Positions 15,156-23,818 of a stretch of 64,000 nucleotides of DNA are shown in pieces. Made by a program: the position numbers and the translations under genes. Position 1 is the first letter of the stretch, and each line of letters begins with the position of its first letter. Below the pieces are notes generated by a model. The model worked only from the letters and a program-made list of their open reading frames with translations. It did no database searches and had not been told where the DNA came from. Source of the stretch: CAILHX01 sp046155285 (GTDB lineage Bacteria > Pseudomonadota > Gammaproteobacteria > Burkholderiales > Methylophilaceae); NCBI GenBank assembly GCA_046155285.1, contig JBJXEA010000005.1:1-64000 (forward strand). Reading direction: 5' to 3'.

Positions 15156-17276
15156 TTATTGTTGCTCGGTAGTGCTTTCTTCTCTAGCAGGCGCGTCTAT
15201 CAAGGCTTTCATGGACAGGCGAACTTTGCCTTTGTCGTCCACTTCCACCACTTTGACCTTCACTACATCACCTTCTTTGAGGAAGTCGCTCACCGCATTC
15301 ACGCGTTGATGTGCGATTTGCGAGATGTGTACCAAGCCATCTTTGCCCGGCAACAAGGAAACCACCGCGCCGAAGTCCAGAATACGCAGTACCGCGCCTT
15401 CATACACTTGACCGACTTCAACCTCGGCAGTGATTTGCATGATGCGCTTCTTGGCTTCTTCTCCAGCCTCAGCATTCACGCAGCCGATTTTAATCGTGCC
15501 ATCGTCGCCAATATCAATAGTGGTGCCGGTTTCTTCGGTCAGCGCACGAATTACTGCACCGCCCTTGCCGATTACGTCACGGATTTTTTCAGGATTGATT
15601 TTGATGGTGATAATGCGCGGTGCAAATGCTGATAGGTCTTCACGCGAATGATCCATGCTTTGCTTCATCAAGCCCAAAATGTGCATGCGGCCTTCTTGTG
15701 CTTGGCTGAGCGCCACTTTCATGATTTCTGCAGTGATGCCGGTAATCTTGATGTCCATTTGCAGCGCGGTGATGCCTTTGTCGGTACCGGCCACTTTGAA
15801 GTCCATGTCGCCCAGATGATCTTCATCACCCAGAATGTCGGTTAACACCGCGAAGCGGTTACCTTCCTTAATCAAACCCATCGCGATACCCGCTACGTGG
15901 TCGGTGACCGGCACGCCCGCATCCATCAGCGCCAAACAGCCGCCACAGACCGAAGCCATAGAGCTAGAGCCGTTGGATTCGGTGATTTCTGACACCACGC
16001 GAATGGCGTAGCCGAAGTCTTCCATGCTCGGCAATACCGCCAGTAGCGCACGCTTGGCCAAGCGGCCATGGCCGATTTCGCGGCGTTTTGGTGTTCCTAC
16101 ACGGCCAGTTTCACCGGTAGCGTATGGAGGCATATTGTAGTGCAGCATGAAACGGTCGGTATATTCGCCTTGCAGCGCGTCTATCTTTTGCTCGTCGCGG
16201 CCAGTGCCCAGTGTGGCGACTACCAGCGCTTGCGTCTCACCACGGGTGAACAGCGCAGAGCCGTGGGTGCGTGGCAATACGCCGGTGCGGATGGTGATCG
16301 GACGGACGGTGCGAGTATCGCGGCCATCAATGCGCGGTTCGCCGTTCAAGATTTGGCTACGCACGACTTTGGCTTCCAAAGCATGTAGCGCGTCTTTAAT
16401 TTGGTTAGCAGCATCGGTACCAGTGTCAGCGGTAATCATTTCGGCGACAACCTTGGATTTAATTTCGTCCAAACGGGTAGAGCGCGCTTGCTTGGACTTG
16501 ATTTTATAAGCCTCGTTGATGTCGTTAGCAGCAAACGCATCCAGCTTGGCAATCATGTCGGTATTGGCTTCTGGCGGTACCCAGTCCCACGGTGCTTTGC
16601 CCAGTTCAGCGGCCATTTCGTTGATGGCGTTAATGACGGCTTGCATTTCGGTGTGACCAAATACCACAGCGCCCAGCATGATTTCTTCTGATAACTGCTT
16701 GGCTTCAGACTCGACCATCAGCACAGCGCTATCGGTGGCGGCGACGACCAAATCCAACTCGGTCTCAGCTAATTCGCTTTTGGTCGGGTTCAGGATGTAT
16801 TCGCCGTTGATATAACCCACGCGCGCAGCGCCTATCGGACCATAGAACGGGATGCCGGAAATCGCCAACGCGGCAGATGCGCCGATGATGGCGGGAATGT
16901 CAGAATCAATCTCGCTATCGGAAGACATCACGGTAGCGACGATTTGCACTTCGTTGTAGAACTCACCAGGGAACAGCGGGCGCAGCGGGCGGTCAATCAG
17001 GCGGCTAGTCAGGGTTTCTTTTTCGGAAGGGCGGCCTTCGCGTTTGAAGAAGCCACCGGGGATTTTACCTGCGGCATAGGTGCGTTCTTGGTAATCCACG
17101 GTCAATGGGAAGAAGTCTTGACCTGGCTTGACTTCATGCTTGCCAACGACAGACACCAATACTACGGTGTCATCCAAACTCACCATCACCGCACCATCGG
17201 CTTGGCGAGCAATCTCGCCGGTTTCAATGGTTAGCGTGTGGCGACCATATTGCAGGGTTTTTTTAATGTGACTCAC
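15156..17276 (-). CDS. pnp: Polyribonucleotide nucleotidyltransferase (PNPase)
   Basis: PNPase is a phosphorolytic 3'-5' exoribonuclease and degradosome component. Two RNase PH domains (about 1-215 and 300-540, the second with GETQALV and the SxGGC region SVCGGCLALMDAG) are followed by a KH domain with IGKGGAVIRAL and an S1 domain with the VSLLPGKDGLVHIS signature. I start at GTG 17276, preceded by AGAGGA, giving a 706-aa protein beginning with SHIKKTLQYGRHTLT after the initiator. An ATG at 17312 would add residues inside the upstream hairpin region. It is the last gene of the rimP to pnp block. Confidence 0.96.
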   Translation of the reverse strand: MSHIKKTLQYGRHTLTIETGEIARQADGAVMVSLDDTVVLVSVVGKHEVKPGQDFFPLTVDYQERTYAAGKIPGGFFKREGRPSEKETLTSRLIDRPLRPLFPGEFYNEVQIVATVMSSDSEIDSDIPAIIGASAALAISGIPFYGPIGAARVGYINGEYILNPTKSELAETELDLVVAATDSAVLMVESEAKQLSEEIMLGAVVFGHTEMQAVINAINEMAAELGKAPWDWVPPEANTDMIAKLDAFAANDINEAYKIKSKQARSTRLDEIKSKVVAEMITADTGTDAANQIKDALHALEAKVVRSQILNGEPRIDGRDTRTVRPITIRTGVLPRTHGSALFTRGETQALVVATLGTGRDEQKIDALQGEYTDRFMLHYNMPPYATGETGRVGTPKRREIGHGRLAKRALLAVLPSMEDFGYAIRVVSEITESNGSSSMASVCGGCLALMDAGVPVTDHVAGIAMGLIKEGNRFAVLTDILGDEDHLGDMDFKVAGTDKGITALQMDIKITGITAEIMKVALSQAQEGRMHILGLMKQSMDHSREDLSAFAPRIITIKINPEKIRDVIGKGGAVIRALTEETGTTIDIGDDGTIKIGCVNAEAGEEAKKRIMQITAEVEVGQVYEGAVLRILDFGAVVSLLPGKDGLVHISQIAHQRVNAVSDFLKEGDVVKVKVVEVDDKGKVRLSMKALIDAPAREESTTEQQ

Positions 17277-17300
17277 AATTTTATCCTCTATGAAATGACA

Positions 17301-17344
17301 ACAAGCCGACAACCGCTGCGTTTCCGCTGCGCCTATCGGCTTGT
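17301..17344 (-). promoter_or_regulatory. rpsO-pnp intercistronic hairpin
   Basis: ACAAGCCGA (17301-17309) is complementary to TCGGCTTGT (17336-17344), giving a 9-bp stem at the base of a 44-nt structure. No T-tract follows on the minus strand. In E. coli an RNase III-cleaved stem at this position mediates PNPase autoregulation, and this hairpin is positioned to do the same. That role is inferred from position only. Confidence 0.55.
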
Positions 17345-17368
17345 TTTAACAATACAATTAATGGGTGT

Positions 17369-17638
17369 TTACTTACGAATGCCTAGGCGCTCGATCAAGG
17401 AGCGGTAGCGAGCTACGCTTTTGCCCTTGAGGTAGTCCAGCAGCTTGCGGCGTTGGCTTACTAGCATCAGCAAGCCGCGACGAGAGTGGTGGTCTTTATT
17501 GTGGGTTTTGAAATGGTCGGTCAGCATGGAAATGCGATTGGTCAGTAGCGCCACTTGCACTTCAGGAGAACCGGTATCATTGGCGGCCTGTTGGTATTCA
17601 CCAACGATTTTTGCCTTTTCAGTAGCAGTTGCAGACAT
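17369..17638 (-). CDS. rpsO: 30S ribosomal protein S15
   Basis: S15 is a primary 16S rRNA-binding protein of the 30S platform. The 89 aa are the usual length. The conserved block DHFKTHNKDHHSRRGLLMLV, with the RNA-contacting His-Ser-Arg residues, and the C-terminal SVARYRSLIERLGIRK are present. It lies between truB and pnp as in most proteobacteria. AGAGAGATAAAG upstream provides the ribosome binding site. Confidence 0.97.
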   Translation of the reverse strand: MSATATEKAKIVGEYQQAANDTGSPEVQVALLTNRISMLTDHFKTHNKDHHSRRGLLMLVSQRRKLLDYLKGKSVARYRSLIERLGIRK

Positions 17639-17714
17639 CTTTATCTCTCTCTTTTAATTTTCTCTAAATTAAGCCGCGCATTTTAACCGACAACGGCGCA
17701 AATTCCAAGTAATT

Positions 17715-18629
17715 TCAATCATTAGCCGTAGGGCTAGCAACAATTCGGCGTGGACTGATTTGGCCGTCACCTAAGTTCTCGCCTAAGCCCATGAACTGGC
17801 GCTGTGGCGCGTAGACGCGCATCATGCCGAGGTACTGAATCCCAGATTTCCACACCGCCTGTCCCTGACAAAAATAATGTGCGCTTTCCGTGTCCAATTC
17901 AATCTCAGGCAAATCTGACACTAATGCATCCACGGGCAGCAGCGTAGCATCACGCTCGGCCTGAGACAGTTTCTCCAATGTTTCTAATGTCAGCGCGTTT
18001 TCCAGTGAAAAGCCACCGGTTGAGGTTCTGCGTAAACCTATCAAATGCGCGCCGCAACCCAGCACTTTGCCTATATCTTCGGCCAGCACGCGAATATAGG
18101 TGCCTTTGCTGCAAGTGACGTTGAAGGCTGCCTGATCGCCACTGAAATGATTAAGCGCAATGTCGTAAATCGTGACTGGACGTGATTTGCGCTCAATTTC
18201 CACGCCCGCCCTCGCGTATTCGTACAGCGGTTTCCCTTGAAACTTAAGTGCCGAGTGCATGGGCGGTGTTTGTTGAATCTCACCCAGAAAACTGTGCATC
18301 TCGGCTTCAAAATCCGCTTGCGACACATTGACCTCACTACGGCTAGTGACTTCACCTTCGGTGTCGCCAGTGTTGGTGGTCACGCCCAATTTCAGCGTGG
18401 CGAAATAGGTTTTGTCGGCATCCAGCAAGCGATGCGAAAACTTGGTGGCTTCGCCAAAACAAACAGGCAGCAAGCCGGTGGCGAAAGGATCTAGATTGCC
18501 GGTATGTCCAGCTTTGGCGGCGGTGAACAGTCGCTTGGCGACTTGTAGCGCTTGGTTGGAGGAATAGCCAACGGGCTTGTCCAGCAAAAGCACGCCGTTG
18601 ATATTTCTTTTGATGCGTTTGAATTGCAC
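17715..18629 (-). CDS. truB: tRNA pseudouridine-55 synthase TruB
   Basis: TruB converts U55 in the T-loop of nearly all tRNAs to pseudouridine. The catalytic Asp lies in GHTGNLDPFATGLLPVCFGE near residue 46, and GVLLLDKPVGYSSNQAL precedes it. The motif KGTYIRVLAEDIG lies near residue 177. The 304 aa include the C-terminal PUA-like region typical of proteobacterial TruB. It begins 3 bp after the rbfA stop, so the two are co-translated. Confidence 0.96.
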   Translation of the reverse strand: MQFKRIKRNINGVLLLDKPVGYSSNQALQVAKRLFTAAKAGHTGNLDPFATGLLPVCFGEATKFSHRLLDADKTYFATLKLGVTTNTGDTEGEVTSRSEVNVSQADFEAEMHSFLGEIQQTPPMHSALKFQGKPLYEYARAGVEIERKSRPVTIYDIALNHFSGDQAAFNVTCSKGTYIRVLAEDIGKVLGCGAHLIGLRRTSTGGFSLENALTLETLEKLSQAERDATLLPVDALVSDLPEIELDTESAHYFCQGQAVWKSGIQYLGMMRVYAPQRQFMGLGENLGDGQISPRRIVASPTAND

Positions 18630-18632
18630 GAG

Positions 18633-18983
18633 TTACTTCTTGTCGGAAGAAATTGCCTGATCTATCAGTTGCGACATCGCAAACCCACGGTCAATGGACG
18701 TGTCATGCACAAAATGTATTTGCGGCACGGTGCGTAGCAGCATGCGCTTGGCGAGCTGCCCGCGCAAGAAGCCAGCGGCTTGTTCGAGTCCTAGAATGGT
18801 CTCTGCCGGGTCTTCCATAGTGGCGAAGAAGATTTTGGCATGCGCCAAATCCCCCGCCACTTCGACTTCGGTGATGGTGGCGTGACCTACCCTAGGGTCT
18901 TTTACTTCAAATTGCAGCAAATCCGCCAATTCGCGCTTGATTTGCTCAGCAACGCGGTTGCTACGGGAAAACGCTTTTGCCAT
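18633..18983 (-). CDS. rbfA: Ribosome-binding factor A
   Basis: RbfA binds immature 30S subunits and assists 5'-end maturation of 16S rRNA, especially at low temperature. The 116 aa form one KH-like domain. Recognisable stretches are SNRVAEQIKRELADLLQ at the start, DPRVGHATITEVEVAGDL in the middle and LRTVPQIHFVHDTSIDRG near the end. Its ATG follows the infB stop directly, and rbfA-truB spacing is minimal. Confidence 0.95.
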   Translation of the reverse strand: MAKAFSRSNRVAEQIKRELADLLQFEVKDPRVGHATITEVEVAGDLAHAKIFFATMEDPAETILGLEQAAGFLRGQLAKRMLLRTVPQIHFVHDTSIDRGFAMSQLIDQAISSDKK

Positions 18984-21611
18984 TTATAGTGAGGTGCGAG
19001 CGACTTCTACCACTTCAAACACTTCCAACTGGTCGCCGACGATGATGTCGTTGAAGTTCTTCAGTGATAATCCGCATTCAAAGCCATTCTTGACTTCTTT
19101 CACGTCGTCCTTGAAGCGTTTGAGCGAATCCAGTTCGCCAGTGTGAATCACCACGTTATCACGCAACAAACGTATCTTGGCGGCGCGTTTGATGATGCCA
19201 TCGGTGACGTAACAACCAGCAATGGTGCCGATTTTGGAGATGGTGAATACTTCGCGTACTTCCACCATGCCGATGACGCTTTCTTTCTGGTCGGGCGACA
19301 ACATGCCTGTGAGTGCGGCGCGCACTTCGTCCACGGCTTCGTAGATGATGGTGTAATAGCGCACATCCACGCCAGCCGATTCAATCAGCTTGCGCGCACC
19401 TGCATCGGCGCGTACGTTGAAGCCGATGACCACAGCGCCGGAAGCCACAGCCAAGTTGACATCGGACTCGGTGATAGCGCCCACACCGGTGTGCAGCACG
19501 TTGACTTTGACTTCGCTGGTGGAAAGCTTTTGCAGCGAGGTGGAGAGCGCTTCATAAGAGCCTTGCACGTCAGATTTGATAATCAGCGCCAATGATTGAA
19601 TGGCACCTTCGGCCATTTGATCGAACATGTTTTCCAGCTTGGCGGCTTGTTGCTTGGCTAGTTTTACGTCGCGGAATTTACCTTGGCGGAACAGCGCGAT
19701 TTCGCGCGCTTTGCGCTCATCATTCAGCACAATAGTTTCTTCACCAGCATTCGGCACGTCGGACAAGCCCAGCACTTCGACCGGAATTGACGGCCCGGCT
19801 TCTTTAATATCCTTACCGTTTTCATCCAGCATGGCGCGTACACGGCCGAACACACTGCCAGCTAGCAACATATCGCCGCGTTTGAGCGTGCCGGATTGCA
19901 CCAGTATCGTCGCCACCGAGCCACGGCCTTTATCTAGGCGGCCTTCGATGACGATGCCTTTGGCGGGGGAGGTGACAGGGGCTTTCAGCTCCAGAATTTC
20001 CGCCTGCAACAACACGGCTTCCAGCAACGAATCAATACCTTGTCCGGTTTTAGCCGAGACTTCAACTATCATGGTGTCGCCGCCCCAGTCTTCAGGTACG
20101 ACTTCATGCGTAACCAATTCTTGCTTCACTTTTTCGGCGTTAGCGCCTTGTTTATCCACCTTGGTGATAGCCACGACCATAGGCACTTTGGCGGCCTTGG
20201 CGTGGTGGATGGCTTCTATGGTTTGTGGCATCACGCTGTCATCAGCCGCCACCACTAGAATCACCACGTCGGTGGCTTTTGCACCACGCGCACGCATCGC
20301 GGTAAAAGCCTCGTGGCCTGGGGTGTCGAGAAAGGTCACCATGCCGCGCGGGGTTTCCACGTGGTAAGCGCCGATGTGTTGGGTAATGCCGCCCGCTTCG
20401 CCACTGGCTACGCGGGTGCGGCGGATGTAATCCAGCAACGAGGTCTTACCGTGATCCACGTGACCCATCACGGTAACGACTGGTGGGCGCGGCACTAGCA
20501 CTGCTTCGGTGTGGTCTGTGTCAACCAAGAACACATCTGGATCGTTGGCTTCAGCCGCTTTGGCGACGTGACCTAATTCTTCCACCACAATCATGGCGGT
20601 TTCCTGATCCAGCACTTGGTTGATGGTGACCATCATGCCCATTTTCATCAGTGCCTTGATGACTTCAGCAGCTTTTACCGCCATCTTGTGCGCCAAATCG
20701 GCTACAGAGATGGTTTCCGGCACCAATACCTCATACACAATAGGTTCGGTAGGCGCAGAAAAAGCGTGTTGCGCGTCTGGATCTTTGTTGTGTTTGTTGG
20801 CTTTGGAGCGGCCCGGCGCACGCCAGCCTTGGCCGAACCCTACGTCACCGCGGGTTTTCAGACCGCCACGGCGCTTGGCTTCGTTTTCACGTTCGGTGGT
20901 GGTGGGTTTCTTATTTTTATCGGGTGTTTTTGGTTTGTCGCCTACTTTAGCCGTAGGCTTGTGCAGCGTGCCTTCTGACAGTTTCTTCTTGGCGGCTTCG
21001 GCAGCAGCTAAACGTGTAGCCTCTTCGTCCAGCTTCTTTTGCGCTAATTCCTGTTTCTTGCGGATTTCTTCGCTTTGCAACGCAATCAGCGCTGCATGGC
21101 GACGCGCTTCGTCCTCGCGCATGGCGACTTGATCTGCGCCCAATACGCTAGCTTTTATTTTTTTGGTGGCGGCCTGAGGGATTTCTACCGGAGGAGGTTC
21201 TGCCGCCACTGGTTCGGCGATAACTTCCACTTCCATTTCCACTACCACTGGTACTGGAGTGGGTGGCGCTTCTGGCACAGGTGCTGGCGGCGGGGCTTCA
21301 ACAACCTCTTCCGCTCCGCGCATCAATACGCGCTTCTTTTTGACTTCTACTTGAATCGTGCGTGGCCGGCCAGCGCCATCGGCTTGCTTGATCTCGGTGA
21401 CTTGCTTGCGCACCAGCGTGATCTTGCTTTTGGGCGCTTGCGCCGCACCGTGTTCTTTACGCAGATATTCCAGCAGCGAGGTTTTGTCTTGCTCAGACAG
21501 CAAGTCATCTGGCGATGATTTGCTCACGCCAGCCGCCTTGAGCTGCTCCAACAGTAGCTGTGGCGGGAGACTTAGCTCGGTAGAAAATTGCGTTACTGTG
21601 GTTTGTGCCAT
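18984..21611 (-). CDS. infB: Translation initiation factor IF-2
   Basis: IF-2 is the GTPase that brings fMet-tRNA to the 30S subunit and promotes subunit joining. The 875 aa comprise an IF2_N module (about 1-55), a long charged and Ala/Pro-rich linker (about 60-280), a second IF2_N module and the G domain. The G domain has G1 GHVDHGKTSLLD near residue 384, G3 DTPGHEAF and G4 TKVD, followed by domains II-IV. It lies 33 bp after nusA in the conserved rimP-nusA-infB order. Confidence 0.97.
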   Translation of the reverse strand: MAQTTVTQFSTELSLPPQLLLEQLKAAGVSKSSPDDLLSEQDKTSLLEYLRKEHGAAQAPKSKITLVRKQVTEIKQADGAGRPRTIQVEVKKKRVLMRGAEEVVEAPPPAPVPEAPPTPVPVVVEMEVEVIAEPVAAEPPPVEIPQAATKKIKASVLGADQVAMREDEARRHAALIALQSEEIRKKQELAQKKLDEEATRLAAAEAAKKKLSEGTLHKPTAKVGDKPKTPDKNKKPTTTERENEAKRRGGLKTRGDVGFGQGWRAPGRSKANKHNKDPDAQHAFSAPTEPIVYEVLVPETISVADLAHKMAVKAAEVIKALMKMGMMVTINQVLDQETAMIVVEELGHVAKAAEANDPDVFLVDTDHTEAVLVPRPPVVTVMGHVDHGKTSLLDYIRRTRVASGEAGGITQHIGAYHVETPRGMVTFLDTPGHEAFTAMRARGAKATDVVILVVAADDSVMPQTIEAIHHAKAAKVPMVVAITKVDKQGANAEKVKQELVTHEVVPEDWGGDTMIVEVSAKTGQGIDSLLEAVLLQAEILELKAPVTSPAKGIVIEGRLDKGRGSVATILVQSGTLKRGDMLLAGSVFGRVRAMLDENGKDIKEAGPSIPVEVLGLSDVPNAGEETIVLNDERKAREIALFRQGKFRDVKLAKQQAAKLENMFDQMAEGAIQSLALIIKSDVQGSYEALSTSLQKLSTSEVKVNVLHTGVGAITESDVNLAVASGAVVIGFNVRADAGARKLIESAGVDVRYYTIIYEAVDEVRAALTGMLSPDQKESVIGMVEVREVFTISKIGTIAGCYVTDGIIKRAAKIRLLRDNVVIHTGELDSLKRFKDDVKEVKNGFECGLSLKNFNDIIVGDQLEVFEVVEVARTSL

Positions 21612-21644
21612 CTATTGTCCTTAGTCCTTCTTATGCAGCCTTAA

Positions 21645-23123
21645 TTATGCAAACCAGGGCGCACGCGCCGTCATGATGAGCTGCTTGGCACGTTCTTCGT
21701 CCATGCCTGCCATCTCTACTAGTTCGTCTACGGCTAAATCAGCCAAATCGTCTAGCTTATTGACGCCCTTGGAGGCTAACAAATGCGCGGTGGCATCATC
21801 CATCCCCTCCATCGTCAGTAAATCCTCAGAAGCTTCTTCCACCTTTTCCTCACGCGCAATGGCTTCGGTCAGCAGAGCATTGCGGGCGCGGCTACGCAGC
21901 TCATTGATGGTGTCTTCGTCAAATGCGTCAATGTCCTGCATTTCAGCCAGCGGCACGTAGGCGATTTCTTCAAGCGTGTTGAAGCCTTCCTGAATTAGGA
22001 TGTCGGCGACTTCTTCGTCCACGTCCAAACGGCTCATGAACAATTCGCGCGCCTTACCGGATTCTTCTTCGCCTTTTTTCTCTGCGTCTTCTTCGGTCAT
22101 CAGATTGAGTTCCCAACCCGTGAGTTGCGAAGCCAAACGCACGTTTTGACCGCCACGACCAATGGCTAAAGCCAGTTGATCTTCAGCGACGACAACGTCC
22201 ATGCTATGCGCGTCCTCATCAATGCTGATGCGGGTCACAGCGGCGGGCGCCATCGCGTTGATGACGAATTGTGCCGGATCCATAGACCACAAAATAATAT
22301 CCACACGCTCGCCAGCCAATTCGCCAGTGACCGCTTGAACGCGCGAACCGCGCATGCCGACGCAAGTGCCGACGGGGTCCAAACGCTGGTCATTGGATTT
22401 CACCGCGATTTTGGCACGGGAGCCGGGATCACGCGCAGCGGCGCGAATTTCCAGCAGACCTTCTTCGATTTCCGGTACTTCCAGCTCAAACAGCTTGCTG
22501 ATGAATTCTGGTGCGATACGCGTCAAAATCAGTTGCGGGCCGCGTACATTGCGCTCCACGCGCGTCAAATAAGCGCGAACGCGGTCGCCATTGCGTAGAT
22601 TCTCTTTCGGAATCATCTGTTCGCGCGGCAGCAAAGCTTCAATGCGGCCAATTTCAATAATCGCGTTGCCTTTTTCGATACGCTTGATGGTGCCGCTAAC
22701 CAGATGCTCTTTACGCGCCAAAAAGTCGTTAAGGATTTGCTCGCGCTCGGCTTCTCGCACTTTTTGCAGAATCACTTGCTTGGCGGCTTGTGCGCCGATG
22801 CGTCCGAATTCCACGGCCTCCAGCGGCTCTTCTATGGTGTCGCCCACCGCCAAGTCCTTGGCACGTTCGTCGTCCGGCAATAGCTGTGCTTCGGCGTTTT
22901 CTATTTCCGGCATGCCTTCGCTTAATTCCACCACCGTCCAGCGGCGGAAACCTTGATGCTCGCCGGTAGCGCGGTCTATCGCTACACGCACGTCTATGTC
23001 TTCCTTAAAGCGCTTTTTGGTGGCAGAAGCCAACGCCAGTTCCAGCGCAATAAAAATGACTTCCTTTTCCACGTTTTTTTCGTGGGCAAGCGCATCAACC
23101 AATAATAAAATTTCACGACTCAT
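21645..23123 (-). CDS. nusA: Transcription termination/antitermination protein NusA
   Basis: NusA binds RNA polymerase and RNA and modulates pausing, termination and antitermination. The N-terminal RNAP-binding domain (about 1-125), S1 domain (about 130-200) and two KH domains (KH1 with GTCVGMRGSRVQAV near 255, KH2 with AIGRGGQNVRLAS near 325) are in the usual order. They are followed by two C-terminal acidic helix-hairpin-helix repeats. The length of 492 aa matches E. coli (495). In E. coli NusA regulates its own operon, relevant to the hairpin at 23622-23645. Confidence 0.97.
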   Translation of the reverse strand: MSREILLLVDALAHEKNVEKEVIFIALELALASATKKRFKEDIDVRVAIDRATGEHQGFRRWTVVELSEGMPEIENAEAQLLPDDERAKDLAVGDTIEEPLEAVEFGRIGAQAAKQVILQKVREAEREQILNDFLARKEHLVSGTIKRIEKGNAIIEIGRIEALLPREQMIPKENLRNGDRVRAYLTRVERNVRGPQLILTRIAPEFISKLFELEVPEIEEGLLEIRAAARDPGSRAKIAVKSNDQRLDPVGTCVGMRGSRVQAVTGELAGERVDIILWSMDPAQFVINAMAPAAVTRISIDEDAHSMDVVVAEDQLALAIGRGGQNVRLASQLTGWELNLMTEEDAEKKGEEESGKARELFMSRLDVDEEVADILIQEGFNTLEEIAYVPLAEMQDIDAFDEDTINELRSRARNALLTEAIAREEKVEEASEDLLTMEGMDDATAHLLASKGVNKLDDLADLAVDELVEMAGMDEERAKQLIMTARAPWFA

Positions 23124-23162
23124 AACAATTCCCCGACTAAGCTTTCAATTCAAACAATATTC

Positions 23163-23594
23163 TTATAATTCAGGCTGCAAGCGAGCCTTTTCGATGTTAC
23201 TTAAGGCGAAGCGCTCAATCCCTGTTGCGCTCTCCAGCAGCACATCCTCGCCTTCCACGCCTTTTAACAACCCTGCAAAATTCTTTTTGCTGCTCATGGG
23301 CACGCGTAGTTTCAACTTGATGCGTTGTCCGGCAAAACGCTCAAAATCCGCCGTCTTCTTCACCACACGATCCAAACCGGGCGAAGAAACCTCCAGCCTG
23401 TCGTAGTCAATATCCATCTCCACCGCCAACAGATTGGAAACATGGTTACTCACCAGCGCACAGTCTTCTACATTGATGCCCTCAGGCTTATCAATGAACA
23501 GTCGCAACAATTTGCCACGGTTGGACATTTCCAAATCCACCAACTCGTAGCCAATCTGCGTGACCGTTTTATCTAATAATGCCGCTAAATCCAT
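23163..23594 (-). CDS. rimP: Ribosome maturation factor RimP
   Basis: RimP assists early 30S assembly. From ATG 23594 the protein is 143 aa and begins MDLAALLDKTVTQIGYELVD. The RimP signature LRLFIDKPEGINVEDCALVS is present, followed by the C-terminal SH3-like domain near residues 80-143 (VSSPGLDRVV, RIKLKLRVPM). The ATG is preceded by CAGGGAAACGGG. A longer frame from 23663 would translate through the leader hairpin and is rejected. It is the first gene of the rimP-nusA-infB operon. Confidence 0.94.
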   Translation of the reverse strand: MDLAALLDKTVTQIGYELVDLEMSNRGKLLRLFIDKPEGINVEDCALVSNHVSNLLAVEMDIDYDRLEVSSPGLDRVVKKTADFERFAGQRIKLKLRVPMSSKKNFAGLLKGVEGEDVLLESATGIERFALSNIEKARLQPEL

Positions 23595-23621
23595 CCCGTT
23601 TCCCTGTACCAGCGACACAAA

Positions 23622-23645
23622 TAAAAAATGGGCGCAATGCCCATT
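23622..23645 (-). terminator. intrinsic-terminator hairpin in the rimP-nusA-infB leader
   Basis: On the minus strand AATGGGC (23645-23639), loop ATTGC, and GCCCATT (23633-23627) form a perfect 7-bp stem, followed by TTTTAT so that six T residues run from the stem base. It lies between the predicted promoter (23676-23705) and the rimP start (23594). Read-through is therefore needed to express the operon, so it is a candidate attenuator. Confidence 0.75.
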
Positions 23646-23675
23646 CACAACTTTCTGCCACAACTTAGGGGGAGG

Positions 23676-23705
23676 ATTATAGCACGTTCAATTGAGTCGG
23701 TCTAA
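23676..23705 (-). promoter_or_regulatory. promoter of the rimP-nusA-infB operon
   Basis: The minus strand has a perfect -10 TATAAT (23681-23676) and a weaker -35 candidate TTAGAC (23705-23700) with an 18-bp spacer. The predicted start is near 23669, about 75 nt before the rimP ATG. Confidence 0.6.
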
Positions 23706-23734
23706 CCCGGATGGAGGCTTGCTCTGGTGGGGAG

Positions 23735-23811
23735 GTAGGGCGGATGAGCGCAGCGTTATCCGCCAAGATGTACCAACATACGGCGGATAACGCTACGCTC
23801 ATCCGCCCTAC
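23735..23811. repeat. 77-bp near-perfect palindrome (GTAGGGCGGATGAGCG type)
   Basis: The 30-base arm 23735-23764, beginning GTAGGGCGGATGAGCG, is complementary to 23782-23811 with one mismatch, separated by a 17-base loop. It lies between the tpsA stop and the rimP promoter, and would form a strong hairpin in the tpsA 3' region. It resembles dispersed palindromic elements common in betaproteobacterial genomes. Confidence 0.8.
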
Positions 23812-23818
23812 CTCTATA

